NCBI GenBank assembly: GCA_045120955.1
Contig: JBGVFH010000001.1
Coordinates: forward strand, 1-20,228
DNA: 20,228 bases
Direction: 5' to 3'
Origin: JAZMZS01 sp045120955
GTDB lineage: Bacteria > Bacillota > Clostridia > Oscillospirales > CAG-272
A model generated the notes under the pieces. It did not search any database and was not told the origin of the DNA. It saw nothing but the letters and a program-made list of their open reading frames with translations. The stretch's first letter is position 1, and the number at the start of each line of letters is the position of its first letter. The position numbers and the translations under genes were made by a program. Positions 6,029 through 13,013 of the stretch are shown piece after piece.

Positions 6029-6865
6029 TTACGCTTTTTCAAAGCCGACAAGCAGACCGCCTTTTTCAGCATAAAAGCTGCAAAGACCTCTGCAGGAGTA
6101 AACCTCTATTTTTGCCTCTTTGAACTTTGAAAGTATCAGCTGTTTTAGCTGTGATGCCGCTTTTTCGTTTAAGCAATGCGAAATTCTGACATTGCCGCCC
6201 ATAAAACCAAGCTCCTTCATTCGGTCAAAGATAGTCTGCAAGGCTCTTGCCTCGCCCCGAGATTTATTAAGCGGCTGCAGATCTCCTTTGTCGCTTGCTT
6301 TACCTACGACACGGATGCCGATAAGCCCTGCCGCCTTTGCCACCAATGGATTGACTCTGCCGTTATTGGCAAGGTTTTTCATTGATTCGAGCATAAACAG
6401 CAAGCCCGTTTTTTGTGTGTATTTTTCGATCACACTACATATTTCGTCGTAGTCATATTCTTTTTTTATAAGCTCCCGTATTTTATCAATGATCAGCTTC
6501 ATCTCGGGACCTGTAGACAATGAATTTATAACAAATACCTTGCGCTCGGGGTAAAGCTCCTCGTATGCTTTTTTTGCGATGCAAGCAGAATTATAGCTTC
6601 CTGAGAGCGTTCCCGTAATGGTAATACAAAAAACAAATTGGGCATCTCCGAAGGCTCTGAGCCAGTCCTCAGAGTTTGGACATGAGGTAGATGATCTTCC
6701 CTTATAGTGCAAAAGATCGTTTACCATTTTCTCTACGTCGAGGCTTTGGTCGTCGATATATTCTGCATCCGAGGTTATTATTTTTAGCGGTGACGAGGAA
6801 AAAGAAATATCCGGCAAGGACAACAGGTCTGCCGAGGAATCTGCTACTATTTTAAATTTTTCCAT
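6029..6865 (-). CDS. DegV-family fatty-acid-binding protein
   Basis: The 278-residue protein belongs to the DegV family, whose characterised FakB members hold a fatty acid and present it to the kinase FakA for phosphorylation and entry into phospholipid synthesis. Visible family features are VADSSADL (7-14) at the N terminus, SSTSCPN (58-64), the core ITGTLSGSYNSA (83-94) and the later INSLSTGPEM. The length is typical. ATG 6865 has CGGAG 9 nt upstream. It lies 121 nt downstream of the marR-type gene on the same strand, so both may be co-transcribed; a separate TATAAT is seen at plus-strand 6900-6905 without a good -35. No FakA gene is in the window. The bound lipid is not predictable here. 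Confidence 0.9.
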   Translation of the reverse strand: MEKFKIVADSSADLLSLPDISFSSSPLKIITSDAEYIDDQSLDVEKMVNDLLHYKGRSSTSCPNSEDWLRAFGDAQFVFCITITGTLSGSYNSACIAKKAYEELYPERKVFVINSLSTGPEMKLIIDKIRELIKKEYDYDEICSVIEKYTQKTGLLFMLESMKNLANNGRVNPLVAKAAGLIGIRVVGKASDKGDLQPLNKSRGEARALQTIFDRMKELGFMGGNVRISHCLNEKAASQLKQLILSKFKEAKIEVYSCRGLCSFYAEKGGLLVGFEKA

Positions 6866-6941
6866 AAGTTAATTCTCCGTGATGACTATTAATTTTTAAA
6901 TTATAATAAAAGTTGGGTAAGGAATAGCCCAAATGAGACAT

Positions 6942-6986
6942 GATAATGAACACCTGAAAAGACGTTCGGTCAAAATGCTCATTATC
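6942..6986 (-). promoter_or_regulatory. Inverted repeat between marR-type gene and degV
   Basis: GATAATGA (6942-6949) and TCATTATC (6979-6986) are exact reverse complements directly after the regulator's stop codon. A second smaller stem, TTGGG (6913-6917) with CCCAA (6928-6932), lies between this and degV, followed on the minus strand by a CTTTTATT stretch. Together they could act as an attenuator or a partial terminator that lowers degV expression. Confidence 0.4.
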
Positions 6987-7424
6987 TCAAATTCCTCTTT
7001 GGCTCAGATCCTGCAAATTTGATGAGATAAGCTCAAGAGCATTGTAAAATATCTCTCTGTGCTCGCGGCTTAGTCCTTTTCCGCCGTATTCGACAGCCGC
7101 TATCGCTTTTTCGTTAATATGCTTTGCCAATTCGATGCCCTCGGGGGAAAGCCTCAGCTGTGCACGGTAAAGATTGCTCTCCTTTATTGCGAGCCCCTTT
7201 TTCTCCATGACGGATATTGCACGCGAAACATCCGATTTGTCTCTTGAGCACAGCTCTCCGAGCTTGGCTGCTGTTATTCCCTCGGGAAAACGGTACATTG
7301 TTGTGAAATAAATCGCATACGGTCCTTTGAGGTCATATTTTGCCATTTCGTCTGCGGCAATTTTATGCCAATAACGGGATATCTCCGAAATTGCAAGAGA
7401 AAATCTTTCAAATCTATCGACCAT
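6987..7424 (-). CDS. MarR-family transcriptional regulator
   Basis: The 145-residue protein has the MarR winged-helix fold: N-terminal dimerisation helix (about 5-28), a winged helix-turn-helix (about 50-95) with ITAAKLGELCSRDKSDVSRA (50-69), MEKKGL (73-78) and the wing NLYRAQLRLSPEG (84-96), then C-terminal dimerisation helices. ATG 7424 is preceded by AGGAG. Its promoter is nearly perfect and an operator-like palindrome covers the expected transcription start, so it is very likely autorepressed. Position before degV suggests a link to fatty-acid use, as for the MarR-family regulator FabT in other Firmicutes, but no FabT-type site was recognised. Family call is firm; effector unknown. Confidence 0.9.
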   Translation of the reverse strand: MVDRFERFSLAISEISRYWHKIAADEMAKYDLKGPYAIYFTTMYRFPEGITAAKLGELCSRDKSDVSRAISVMEKKGLAIKESNLYRAQLRLSPEGIELAKHINEKAIAAVEYGGKGLSREHREIFYNALELISSNLQDLSQRGI

Positions 7425-7452
7425 TTATACTATCTCCTAAGCAGAACTTGTT

Positions 7453-7466
7453 GAGGTTATAACCTC
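7453..7466. promoter_or_regulatory. Operator-like palindrome for the MarR-type regulator
   Basis: GAGGTTATAACCTC is a perfect 14-bp palindrome starting 3 nt downstream of the -10 box on the minus strand, so it spans the expected start of transcription. A second element, CAACG (7476-7480) with CGTTG (7485-7489), lies in the promoter spacer. Size and symmetry suit a MarR dimer site. Confidence 0.65.
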
Positions 7467-7469
7467 TGC

Positions 7470-7498
7470 ATTATACAACGAACTCGTTGAAAAGTCAA
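7470..7498 (-). promoter_or_regulatory. Promoter of the MarR-type gene
   Basis: On the minus strand TTGACT (plus-strand 7493-7498), a 17-nt spacer and TATAAT (plus-strand 7470-7475) give 5 of 6 and 6 of 6 consensus matches, about 45 nt ahead of the start codon. Confidence 0.85.
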
Positions 7499-7514
7499 CA
7501 AAAATGTCTAAAAA

Positions 7515-7575
7515 CGCCTCGGTGCAACGAAAAAAACGAAAAACAATAAATAGGAGAGGCGCGGTCGTTTTTTTC
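7515..7575. repeat. Interleaved inverted repeats (possible pseudoknot)
   Basis: CGCCTC (7515-7520) is complementary to GAGGCG (7556-7561), and GAAAAAAACGA (7529-7539) to TCGTTTTTTTC (7565-7575). The arms alternate (A-B-A'-B'), the order of an H-type pseudoknot. The second pair is rich in A/T and may partly be chance. It lies in the intergenic region upstream of both the MarR-type promoter and the XRE relic. Confidence 0.4.
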
Positions 7576-7605
7576 ACAGCGTAGAATAGAACGATTTTTG
7601 CCTGT

Positions 7606-7634
7606 TTGGCTCTGCCGTTGGTTTGGAGTATAAT
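7606..7634 (+). promoter_or_regulatory. Candidate promoter in front of the XRE relic
   Basis: TTGGCT (7606-7611, 4 of 6), a 17-nt spacer and TATAAT (7629-7634, 6 of 6) on the plus strand. It would give a transcript through the relic at 7680-7886. Confidence 0.5.
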
Positions 7635-7886
7635 AATGACACAAAAGCACGGGCGCTTTGGTCAGCTTACACCGACGGTATGGCGGAGAACGGAGTTCTT
7701 ATGTTCGTATACGGCATTGCAAAAAAATCGGTCGAGCTGAGAAGGGCAAAGGGAGTGACACAGGACGATGCTGCTCAGACGCTGTCTGTCTTAAACAAAA
7801 CCGTATTTAAAGTTAAATTTCATAATGAAAAAGCGGGCAGTGCCCTCACCCATCCTCCCGCCTATTGTATCTTTGGATTTCTATAA
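7623..7886 (+). pseudogene. Relic of an XRE-type DNA-binding protein
   Basis: The open frame contains LRRAKGVTQDDAAQTLSV followed by LNKTVFKVK, which resembles the first three helices of an XRE helix-turn-helix (typical pattern: LRxxKGxTQxxxAxxLxVxNKTVSKWE). After the recognition helix the similarity stops and the frame ends in unrelated sequence at 7886, with no dimerisation or output part. Start codons are poor: TTG 7623 falls within the candidate promoter, and ATG 7680 has no clear ribosome site. The expected S-x-W-E end of the helix is changed to F-K-V-K. I read it as the decayed N-terminal piece of a regulator rather than a working gene; a short functional peptide cannot be excluded. Confidence 0.45.
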
Positions 7887-8001
7887 CTCAACCAAACGGC
7901 GGGGCGTAACTTTGCAATTTCCCATGAAATAAAAAACGGGGCAGGACACGGTCGGCTTGCTACGATTTAAATATATATGTTCGCAAAATTTGTAAAAATG
8001 C

Positions 8002-8031
8002 TTGCAAAAACATCGGGAGGAATGGTATTAT
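8002..8031 (+). promoter_or_regulatory. Candidate promoter of the DUF212 gene
   Basis: TTGCAA (8002-8007), an 18-nt spacer and TATTAT (8026-8031) on the plus strand, about 90 nt before the start codon. The rest of 7887-8123 shows no gene. Confidence 0.5.
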
Positions 8032-8123
8032 TTATACTGTATCGGTAAAAAAGATTTAATATGCTCAGTAAAGCAAAGCCGTTTCCTAAGCTTTTCGGAC
8101 GCTGAAAAAGGAGAAACAAGACA

Positions 8124-8585
8124 ATGGATGTACTGTATGACTTAGTTACAAACAGATTTTTGATAACGGGTATTATATCATGGCTGGTAGCACAGCTGCT
8201 AAAGGTCATTATCCATACGATCATAAACAAAAAATTTGATTATAAAAGGCTTGTCGGTGACGGCGGAATGCCAAGCGGTCATTCGGCTACTGTTTGCTCG
8301 GTTGCGACGATAACCGCTCTTGTCTACGGTGTCGGTTCCTTTGAATTTGCGATAAGCGCAATTTTTGCTATCATCGTTTGCCACGATGCTATGGGAGTGC
8401 GCCTTGAGACGGGAAAGCAGGCGGCGGTTTTGAATGAGATACTCGAGTCGTTCAATGTTTTGGCAACAAAGGAGCTGCCGGAGGTAAAGCTCAAGGAGCT
8501 TGTGGGGCATACTCCCGTACAGGTTGCTGCAGGAATACTTGTCGGGGTGTTAAATGCATTTTTAATGTATTATCTGATATGGTAA
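8124..8585 (+). CDS. Divergent PAP2-family (DUF212) membrane protein
   Basis: The 153-residue membrane protein matches the DUF212/divergent PAP2 family, as in Bacillus YuiD. It shows the phosphatase-like motif GGMPSGHSA (47-55), the family signature DAMGVRLETGKQA (88-100) and GHTPVQVAAG (128-137), with hydrophobic spans at about 12-33, 55-70, 73-87 and 132-151. PAP2 relatives remove phosphate from lipid phosphates, but this branch keeps only the PSGH motif and no clear activity is established. ATG 8124 has AAGGAG 10 nt upstream. It appears monocistronic, ending at a strong terminator. Family call is firm; substrate unknown. Confidence 0.9.
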   Translation: MDVLYDLVTNRFLITGIISWLVAQLLKVIIHTIINKKFDYKRLVGDGGMPSGHSATVCSVATITALVYGVGSFEFAISAIFAIIVCHDAMGVRLETGKQAAVLNEILESFNVLATKELPEVKLKELVGHTPVQVAAGILVGVLNAFLMYYLIW

Positions 8586-8632
8586 CGCTTCTTTCTTTTT
8601 TGTGAGTCGGAGCGCATATAATTCAGTCTGAG

Positions 8633-8659
8633 GCACGGGATATTGCTCCCGTGCTTTTT
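8633..8659 (+). terminator. Terminator of the DUF212 gene
   Basis: GCACGGGA (8633-8640) pairs with TCCCGTGC (8647-8654) around a 6-nt loop, followed by five T residues. Confidence 0.85.
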
Positions 8660-8799
8660 GTCGGTTAAGCTTTTGGTGTGCTGTTTTTTATCGCCGCAGT
8701 ATTTTAATAATAATCAGAATAAAAAGTGCGGAAAACGAGAAGAATTTAAGCATATAAAAGCGCATATACGGCGCATAACTACAATAGGACGGTGAGAGG

Positions 8800-10098
8800 A
8801 TGAGCTCGGTGTGGAGAGAGGGGACACGGTTTGAGGATTTTCCGACGCTTGAAGGAGATGCTGAGACCGATGTTTTGATAATAGGAGGTGGAATTGTCGG
8901 CATACTGACGGCATATTTTTTAGATGAGTGCGGTATACCGTATATTCTTGTCGAAAAAAACAAGCTGTGCGGCGGTACTACGCAGGACACGACGGCTAAG
9001 ATCACATACAGCCACGGACTCATATACGACAAGCTGAGCAAAAATCTCGGTGTTGAGGGCGCAAGGCTGTATTTTGAGGCAAACAGATCGGCGTTCGAAA
9101 AATTCGCACAGATGTGCAAGGACATTGATTGTGACTACGAGCGAAAGGACAATTTCGTTTATTCGACGGATGACAGACAAAAGCTTGAGAGTGAACTGTC
9201 TGCTGCGGAGAAGATCGGCTGTAACGCAAAGCTTTGCGAGAATGTTCCCCTGCCCATAAAAACCGTGGGTGCGGTGTGCTTTCCGTCTCAGGCGCAGTTT
9301 GACCCGCTGAAGTTTTTGTCGGTCATATCAAAGGGACTCAACATTTACGAAAACACCTTTGTAATTGATGTTGACGGAGGTGTTGCAAGCACTCAGAGAG
9401 GGAAGATCCATGCGAAGCGTGTAATAGTTGCGACGCATTTTCCGTTTATAAACCGTCACGGTATGTTTTTTCTCAAGCTTCATCAGCACCGATCGTATGT
9501 GACGGTGCTCGAGGGATGCGGAGACGTAGGCGGAATGTATGTTGATGAGAGCAAAACGGGATTTTCATTTCGAAACTATAAAAATCTATTGCTTGTAGGG
9601 GGCGGTGCGCACAGGACGGGCGAGAAGGGCGGCGGATATGATGAGGTGCGTCGTTTTACTGCCAAGAATTATCCGAATGCAACCGAGAAATTTCATTGGG
9701 CAACTCAGGACTGTATGAGCCTTGACAGTATGCCGTATATCGGCAGCTACTCCAAAAACACGCCTCGAATGTATACAGCCGCCGGCTTTAACAAATGGGG
9801 AATGACGAGCAGTATGCTCTCGGCTATGCTGCTGTGCGATATGATGCAGGATAAGAAAAACGAGTATGCCGAACTTTTTTCTCCGCAAAGAAGCATATTA
9901 AAGCCGCAGCTTGCGGTTAACGGTGCCGTGACGCTGAAAAATATGCTGACTCCCACGACAAAGAGATGTACGCATCTCGGCTGTGCGCTCAAATACAACA
10001 CTGCCGAGCATACCTGGGACTGCGCCTGTCACGGCTCACGCTTTGACTGTGACGGGGAGGTAATTGACAATCCCGCTAAAAAAAGATTGGGAAAATAA
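8800..10098 (+). CDS. FAD-dependent oxidoreductase with C-terminal Rieske domain
   Basis: The 432-residue protein joins a DAO-type flavin domain to a Rieske [2Fe-2S] domain. The FAD site is DVLIIGGGIVG (24-34), and NKWGMTSSM near the C-terminal side of the flavin part is typical of this family. At the end, CTHLGC (390-395) and CACHGS (408-413) give the four ligands C390, H392, C408 and H411, and the extra pair C395/C410 matches the disulphide cysteines of high-potential cytochrome bc-type Rieske proteins. It has no signal peptide or membrane anchor, so it should be cytosolic, passing electrons between flavin and cluster. GAGAGG precedes ATG 8800. It stands between a terminator and the yceD promoter, so it is probably transcribed alone. 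Similar fusions are common in anaerobic Firmicutes; the substrate is unknown. Confidence 0.88.
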   Translation: MSSVWREGTRFEDFPTLEGDAETDVLIIGGGIVGILTAYFLDECGIPYILVEKNKLCGGTTQDTTAKITYSHGLIYDKLSKNLGVEGARLYFEANRSAFEKFAQMCKDIDCDYERKDNFVYSTDDRQKLESELSAAEKIGCNAKLCENVPLPIKTVGAVCFPSQAQFDPLKFLSVISKGLNIYENTFVIDVDGGVASTQRGKIHAKRVIVATHFPFINRHGMFFLKLHQHRSYVTVLEGCGDVGGMYVDESKTGFSFRNYKNLLLVGGGAHRTGEKGGGYDEVRRFTAKNYPNATEKFHWATQDCMSLDSMPYIGSYSKNTPRMYTAAGFNKWGMTSSMLSAMLLCDMMQDKKNEYAELFSPQRSILKPQLAVNGAVTLKNMLTPTTKRCTHLGCALKYNTAEHTWDCACHGSRFDCDGEVIDNPAKKRLGK

Positions 10099-10130
10099 AA
10101 AAGTTTTTTTGCCAAAGAATAAAATCTTAC

Positions 10131-10159
10131 TTGACAAACCACTTGATTGTGTGTATAAT
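10131..10159 (+). promoter_or_regulatory. Promoter of yceD-rpmF
   Basis: TTGACA (10131-10136), a 17-nt spacer and TATAAT (10154-10159): a perfect sigma-A consensus, fitting a ribosomal protein operon. The transcription start would fall near 10166, about 33 nt before the yceD start. Confidence 0.9.
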
Positions 10160-10198
10160 ACTTTTGTTGTACTTTGCCGATTGAGGAGGAATTGTTGG

Positions 10199-10759
10199 AT
10201 GATACTTGATTTGACGAGGCTTCTCAGCGGTGAGGTGAATAAGATCAATGTTGATTTTGAGCTTGCTCCCGAGCTTGAGGACTGCATGACAAATGCGCTT
10301 GACGGGGTGGAGTTTACTTCTCCCGCAAGAGTTTCCGGTGTTGTTACGGATAATGCAGGTTATATGCGTCTCTCGCTTGAGGTCTCTCTTGATTACAGAG
10401 GAGAATGTGCGAGGTGTCTGCGCTCTATAGATGATACGCTGTGCTTTGATTTTGAGCGTACGGTCGTGAGCGAGGATACACGTCAGCGTGACTCCGAGAG
10501 TGAAGAAGAGAGCGAATATTCGGACGAGTATGTTGTTCTCGATGACGGTAAGCTTGATATTGACGGGCAGCTGCGTGAGATGCTGATACTTGAATTTCCT
10601 TCAAAGCTTTTGTGCTCGGAGGATTGCAAAGGTCTCTGCATCAAATGCGGACATGATCTCAACGAGAGCGACTGCGGCTGTGACAGAGGATATCATGACA
10701 GCAGATGGGATGTGCTCCGTGGGGTGAAGTTTGCGGCAGATGCCGATGAAGAAGAATAA
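10199..10759 (+). CDS. yceD: YceD family (DUF177) metal-binding protein
   Basis: The 186-residue protein belongs to the YceD/DUF177 family, nearly always encoded next to rpmF; in plants and E. coli members are linked to 23S rRNA accumulation. It has CARC (70-73) and a C-terminal cysteine cluster at C139, C143, C147, C150, C159 and C161 with the family signature CKGLCIKCGHDLN (143-155), likely a metal site. An acidic low-complexity stretch (about 98-117) and an acidic tail are present. The frame is open to 10064, but that would overlap the perfect promoter at 10131-10159; GAGGAGG at 10183-10189 clearly sets ATG 10199 as the start. It is the first gene of the operon, 57 nt before rpmF. Confidence 0.92.
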   Translation: MILDLTRLLSGEVNKINVDFELAPELEDCMTNALDGVEFTSPARVSGVVTDNAGYMRLSLEVSLDYRGECARCLRSIDDTLCFDFERTVVSEDTRQRDSESEEESEYSDEYVVLDDGKLDIDGQLREMLILEFPSKLLCSEDCKGLCIKCGHDLNESDCGCDRGYHDSRWDVLRGVKFAADADEEE

Positions 10760-10816
10760 AAAGAAAAATATAAACAACAAGGCGCGTGAGCGCCACTATC
10801 GAGGAGGTGTAGGGAA

Positions 10817-10999
10817 ATGGCAGTACCTAAGAGAAAAACATCCAAGGCTCGCAGAGACAAGAGACGTTCAAACGTTTGGAAGCTCGACATGCCCGGTATG
10901 GTTAAGTGCCCCAAGTGCGGTGAATTCAATCTTTCTCACCGTGTTTGCAGCAAGTGCGGCAGTTACGACGGCAAAGAAATAGTTAAGATTGCTGACTAA
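10817..10999 (+). CDS. rpmF: 50S ribosomal protein L32
   Basis: The 60-residue product is ribosomal protein L32, a small component of the large subunit. It has the conserved start MAVPKRKTSKARRDKRRS (1-18) and a four-cysteine zinc ribbon at C31, C34, C44 and C47 (CPKC and CSKC). This is the zinc-containing form, so no zinc-independent paralogue is implied here. GAGGAGG lies ahead of ATG 10817. It is the second gene of the yceD-rpmF operon, ended by a strong terminator. Confidence 0.98.
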   Translation: MAVPKRKTSKARRDKRRSNVWKLDMPGMVKCPKCGEFNLSHRVCSKCGSYDGKEIVKIAD

Positions 11000-11004
11000 T
11001 TAAA

Positions 11005-11044
11005 CAAAAAACAAGAAACGCCGAAAGGCGTTTCTTGTTTTTTG
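11005..11044 (+). terminator. Terminator of yceD-rpmF
   Basis: An 18-bp perfect stem (arms 11005-11022 and 11027-11044, CAAAAAACAAGAAACGCC on the left) closed by a GAAA tetraloop, with a T-run in the right arm. It could work in both directions. Confidence 0.95.
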
Positions 11045-11345
11045 TCGCATAGGAAATTGCGAAATTACGCATCGCCGTTTAAGGCAAAGTGTATGCAATA
11101 AAAGCGATAGGCGAGAGGATGCAGGCGGACGCCGGTTCGCTTTTTGTTTTGCTTAGCATCGAGGGTTGTCGTTTCATTCGTTGAGCCTTGATATAAATAT
11201 CTGAGGCTGCATTTTTGCATCGGTTGTTCCGTTTTTAATAGTTTTTTGCAGTTTAGTATTCATTTGAGCTTGACATTTTTTTGTATTTTTGGTATAGTAA
11301 TTATAGAAAATACTAAAAATGCACATATGAATTGACAGAAAGGAG
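11045..11345. other. Gene-free stretch after rpmF
   Basis: About 300 bp with no supported gene. It holds a weak terminator-like hairpin on the plus strand (GCGGAC 11126-11131 with GTTCGC 11136-11141, then five T), a nested palindrome at 11184-11208 (AGCCT, GATAT, ATATC, AGGCT in order) and, at its end, the promoter at 11270-11298. The segment 11045-11269 could carry a small RNA, but nothing identifies one. Confidence 0.5.
11270..11298 (+). promoter_or_regulatory. Promoter of the A+T-rich island
   Basis: TTGACA (11270-11275), a 17-nt spacer and TATAGT (11293-11298): 6 of 6 and 5 of 6 matches. It reads toward the 44-residue frame, the PPC-like remnant and the exported protein. The sequence GTATAGTAAT around its -10 occurs again at 11510-11519, just before the PPC-like frame. 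Confidence 0.75.
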
Positions 11346-11354
11346 ATGTTCGTG

Positions 11355-11489
11355 GTGAAATTTGTACAAGGAAACAGGGCAAAAAAGTATTTTGAAGGAA
11401 CAAACGGATATCTTCTGCAGTCAAAAGCAGTGAGAGCCCACGATCCTTCAACATGGGAAGCGGGAAATAAGCTGATCTTCAGTCGGTGA
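11355..11489 (+). CDS. Short hypothetical protein, 44 residues
   Basis: A GTG at 11355 lies 9 nt after GGAG (11342-11345) and opens a 44-codon frame, beginning KFVQGNRAKKYFEGTNG after the start and ending KLIFSR. ATG 11346 in the same frame touches the ribosome site and is a poor choice. The peptide is basic and soluble, with no signal peptide or known motif. A near-consensus promoter lies 57 nt upstream and a hairpin CGGTG/CACCG (11484-11498) overlaps its stop. It might be a true small protein, a leader peptide for the downstream genes, or the beginning of a gene whose 3' part is now the frame at 11524 after a rearrangement. I do not recognise it. Confidence 0.4.
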   Translation: MKFVQGNRAKKYFEGTNGYLLQSKAVRAHDPSTWEAGNKLIFSR

Positions 11490-11523
11490 TGCGCACCGGT
11501 CGAAAAACAGTATAGTAATATAA

Positions 11524-12069
11524 TTGAATATTTCGGTAAGTCACTCTACTTTACTTACAAATGATAATATAAGGGAACACGCATGTGAAGATTTATATTC
11601 GGGTGGTGCGCTTAAATTTTTCTATATAACCAAAAGTGCAGTTGTTGATTATGCTCATTTGCGCGGAACATACAATATGGAGAATTCTTTAACGGAGTGC
11701 ATATATACTCAACCGACTTTAAAGGATCTTGCTGGAAATTGTTTTGTTACTTCAAAAATCATTGGTATTGCACCTTGTTCATACAATAACGCTAATATTG
11801 ACTTTGTTGGAGATGTAGATTATTATGCATTTAATACTTCAAGCGAGGGAAATTATACATTCTCAGCAACAACACCCAATGCAATTCCTTTATTAGCTAT
11901 ATTATATGATGATCAAGAAAATATACTATACTCCCAAACATCAGAAACAGGAAACATTTCTTTTTCATATTTGATGGATGGTAGTAGTGAATTTGTTATT
12001 TCTTTTTCATCTCCTGCTCAGTCAGAACATTTTTTGTCAAGAATTTATAATTTTTCTGTAACAAACTAA
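11524..12069 (+). pseudogene. Remnant of a secreted protein with a PPC-like domain
   Basis: The 181-codon frame has in its second half GDVDYYAFNTSSEGNYTFSA (97-116), a pattern typical of bacterial pre-peptidase C-terminal (PPC) domains, beta-sandwich modules at the ends of secreted peptidases and other extracellular enzymes. The domain runs to about residue 179. There is no signal peptide, the only in-frame starts are a TTG at 11524 and an internal ATG near 11677, and neither has a ribosome site. So this looks like the C-terminal end of a longer exported protein that lost its front, though the frame itself is intact. Base composition is clearly more A+T-rich than in flanking genes. It lies 13 nt ahead of an exported protein gene. 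An intact but poorly initiated gene is the alternative. Confidence 0.5.
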
Positions 12070-12082
12070 GGGAGGTAAGCGT

Positions 12083-12760
12083 ATGAAAAAAAGACTAATT
12101 GTTGTTGCTATACTTCTTATTGTGATAACAACTTTTGCTACTGTTTTAGCTTTGGCTGATGTCGCTGATTTTGAAATTGAAAGCCAAATTGTTGATACCA
12201 AAACGCTCTGTTTATCTCAATATAAGAGCAATACATCAATAAAAAATGATAATGCCAAAATGTTGACGGACTTATATTCCGAGGCAGCAAAGATAACTGA
12301 TGAATATGATGCTGTTGAATTTGATATGGTATCTCAATATGCTAAACTATATACAAACCGTCAAAACCTTGCTGAAAAGTCAGATGCTACCGCTGATAAC
12401 ATCAAAATTACAACTATCAATACTAACACATTGTCGGAGACATTGTATGAAAAGCAAGTTTATCTTATCTTTCTTTCAATTCTTGAACAGGAATATAGTG
12501 ACAGCATCATTTGGACAGATTATTCCTATAATTCCAAATACAGCAGACTTCCTTTCTTTAAATTGTTTGTGTGTACCGAATACGAAAGTTTGGGATATGA
12601 AACAGTAAAAGACTTGTACGATGCATATAAAAGAGGCGAATGTGAAGCTCCGGAAAACGCTTGTTATGTATGGTTTGACTGTGCCAAAATTACAAAGGTG
12701 TCTGATCCTCAAACAAACCTTTTAGACGATTTAGGTGATACGGATGCAAAGCAACAATAG
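12083..12760 (+). CDS. Exported protein of unknown function
   Basis: The 225-residue product starts with a clear signal peptide: KKR, a hydrophobic core (5-22) and a likely cleavage after ALA (23-25). No lipobox is present, so it should be secreted or lie at the membrane-wall interface. The mature part is acidic and mainly helical in appearance (for example KMLTDLYSEAAKITDEYDAV), with cysteines in the first and last thirds and a C-terminal disordered acidic tail. No family is recognised. GGGAGG gives a good ribosome site for ATG 12083. It lies 13 nt after the PPC-like frame and seems co-transcribed, ending at the strong terminator at 12824-12871. A+T content is higher than in the neighbouring housekeeping genes, suggesting transfer. 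Confidence 0.75.
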   Translation: MKKRLIVVAILLIVITTFATVLALADVADFEIESQIVDTKTLCLSQYKSNTSIKNDNAKMLTDLYSEAAKITDEYDAVEFDMVSQYAKLYTNRQNLAEKSDATADNIKITTINTNTLSETLYEKQVYLIFLSILEQEYSDSIIWTDYSYNSKYSRLPFFKLFVCTEYESLGYETVKDLYDAYKRGECEAPENACYVWFDCAKITKVSDPQTNLLDDLGDTDAKQQ

Positions 12761-12823
12761 GACATTTTTCGGACGGGTGCTTTGCCTTGACACAGCGCCT
12801 GCCTCGGATGAAGTTTAAATACG

Positions 12824-12871
12824 AAAAAGATACTTGCCGCAGAGCAACTGCTCTGCGGCAAGTATCTTTTT
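12824..12871. terminator. Bidirectional terminator with a 22-bp stem
   Basis: Arms 12824-12845 and 12850-12871 are perfect reverse complements (left arm starts AAAAAGATACTTGCCGCAG) around a 4-nt loop, with A residues on one side and T residues on the other. It separates the plus-strand island from minus-strand deoD and can stop both. The rest of 12761-13013 shows no gene, only a small stem AAGGCA/TGCCTT near 12954-12977. Confidence 0.9.
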
Positions 12872-13013
12872 ATACTGTTGCATTTAAATTATCGCAAAGT
12901 CTGCCCGAATTTCCGCGATGCTATGGCTCGGTCTTTTTTGGTCAAAGACGCAAAAGGCAGATACTGCGGTATGCCTTGCTCATATTATAAAAGATACCGC
13001 TGAGTTATATACA

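Noticed and set aside
5887..6072. 61-residue minus-strand frame overlapping the degV end
   Set aside because: It overlaps the degV 3' end and its terminator, and has no ribosome site or recognisable domain.
10064..10198. Upstream extension of YceD
   Set aside because: It would span the perfect promoter at 10131-10159 and overlap the oxidoreductase gene; GAGGAGG sets ATG 10199.
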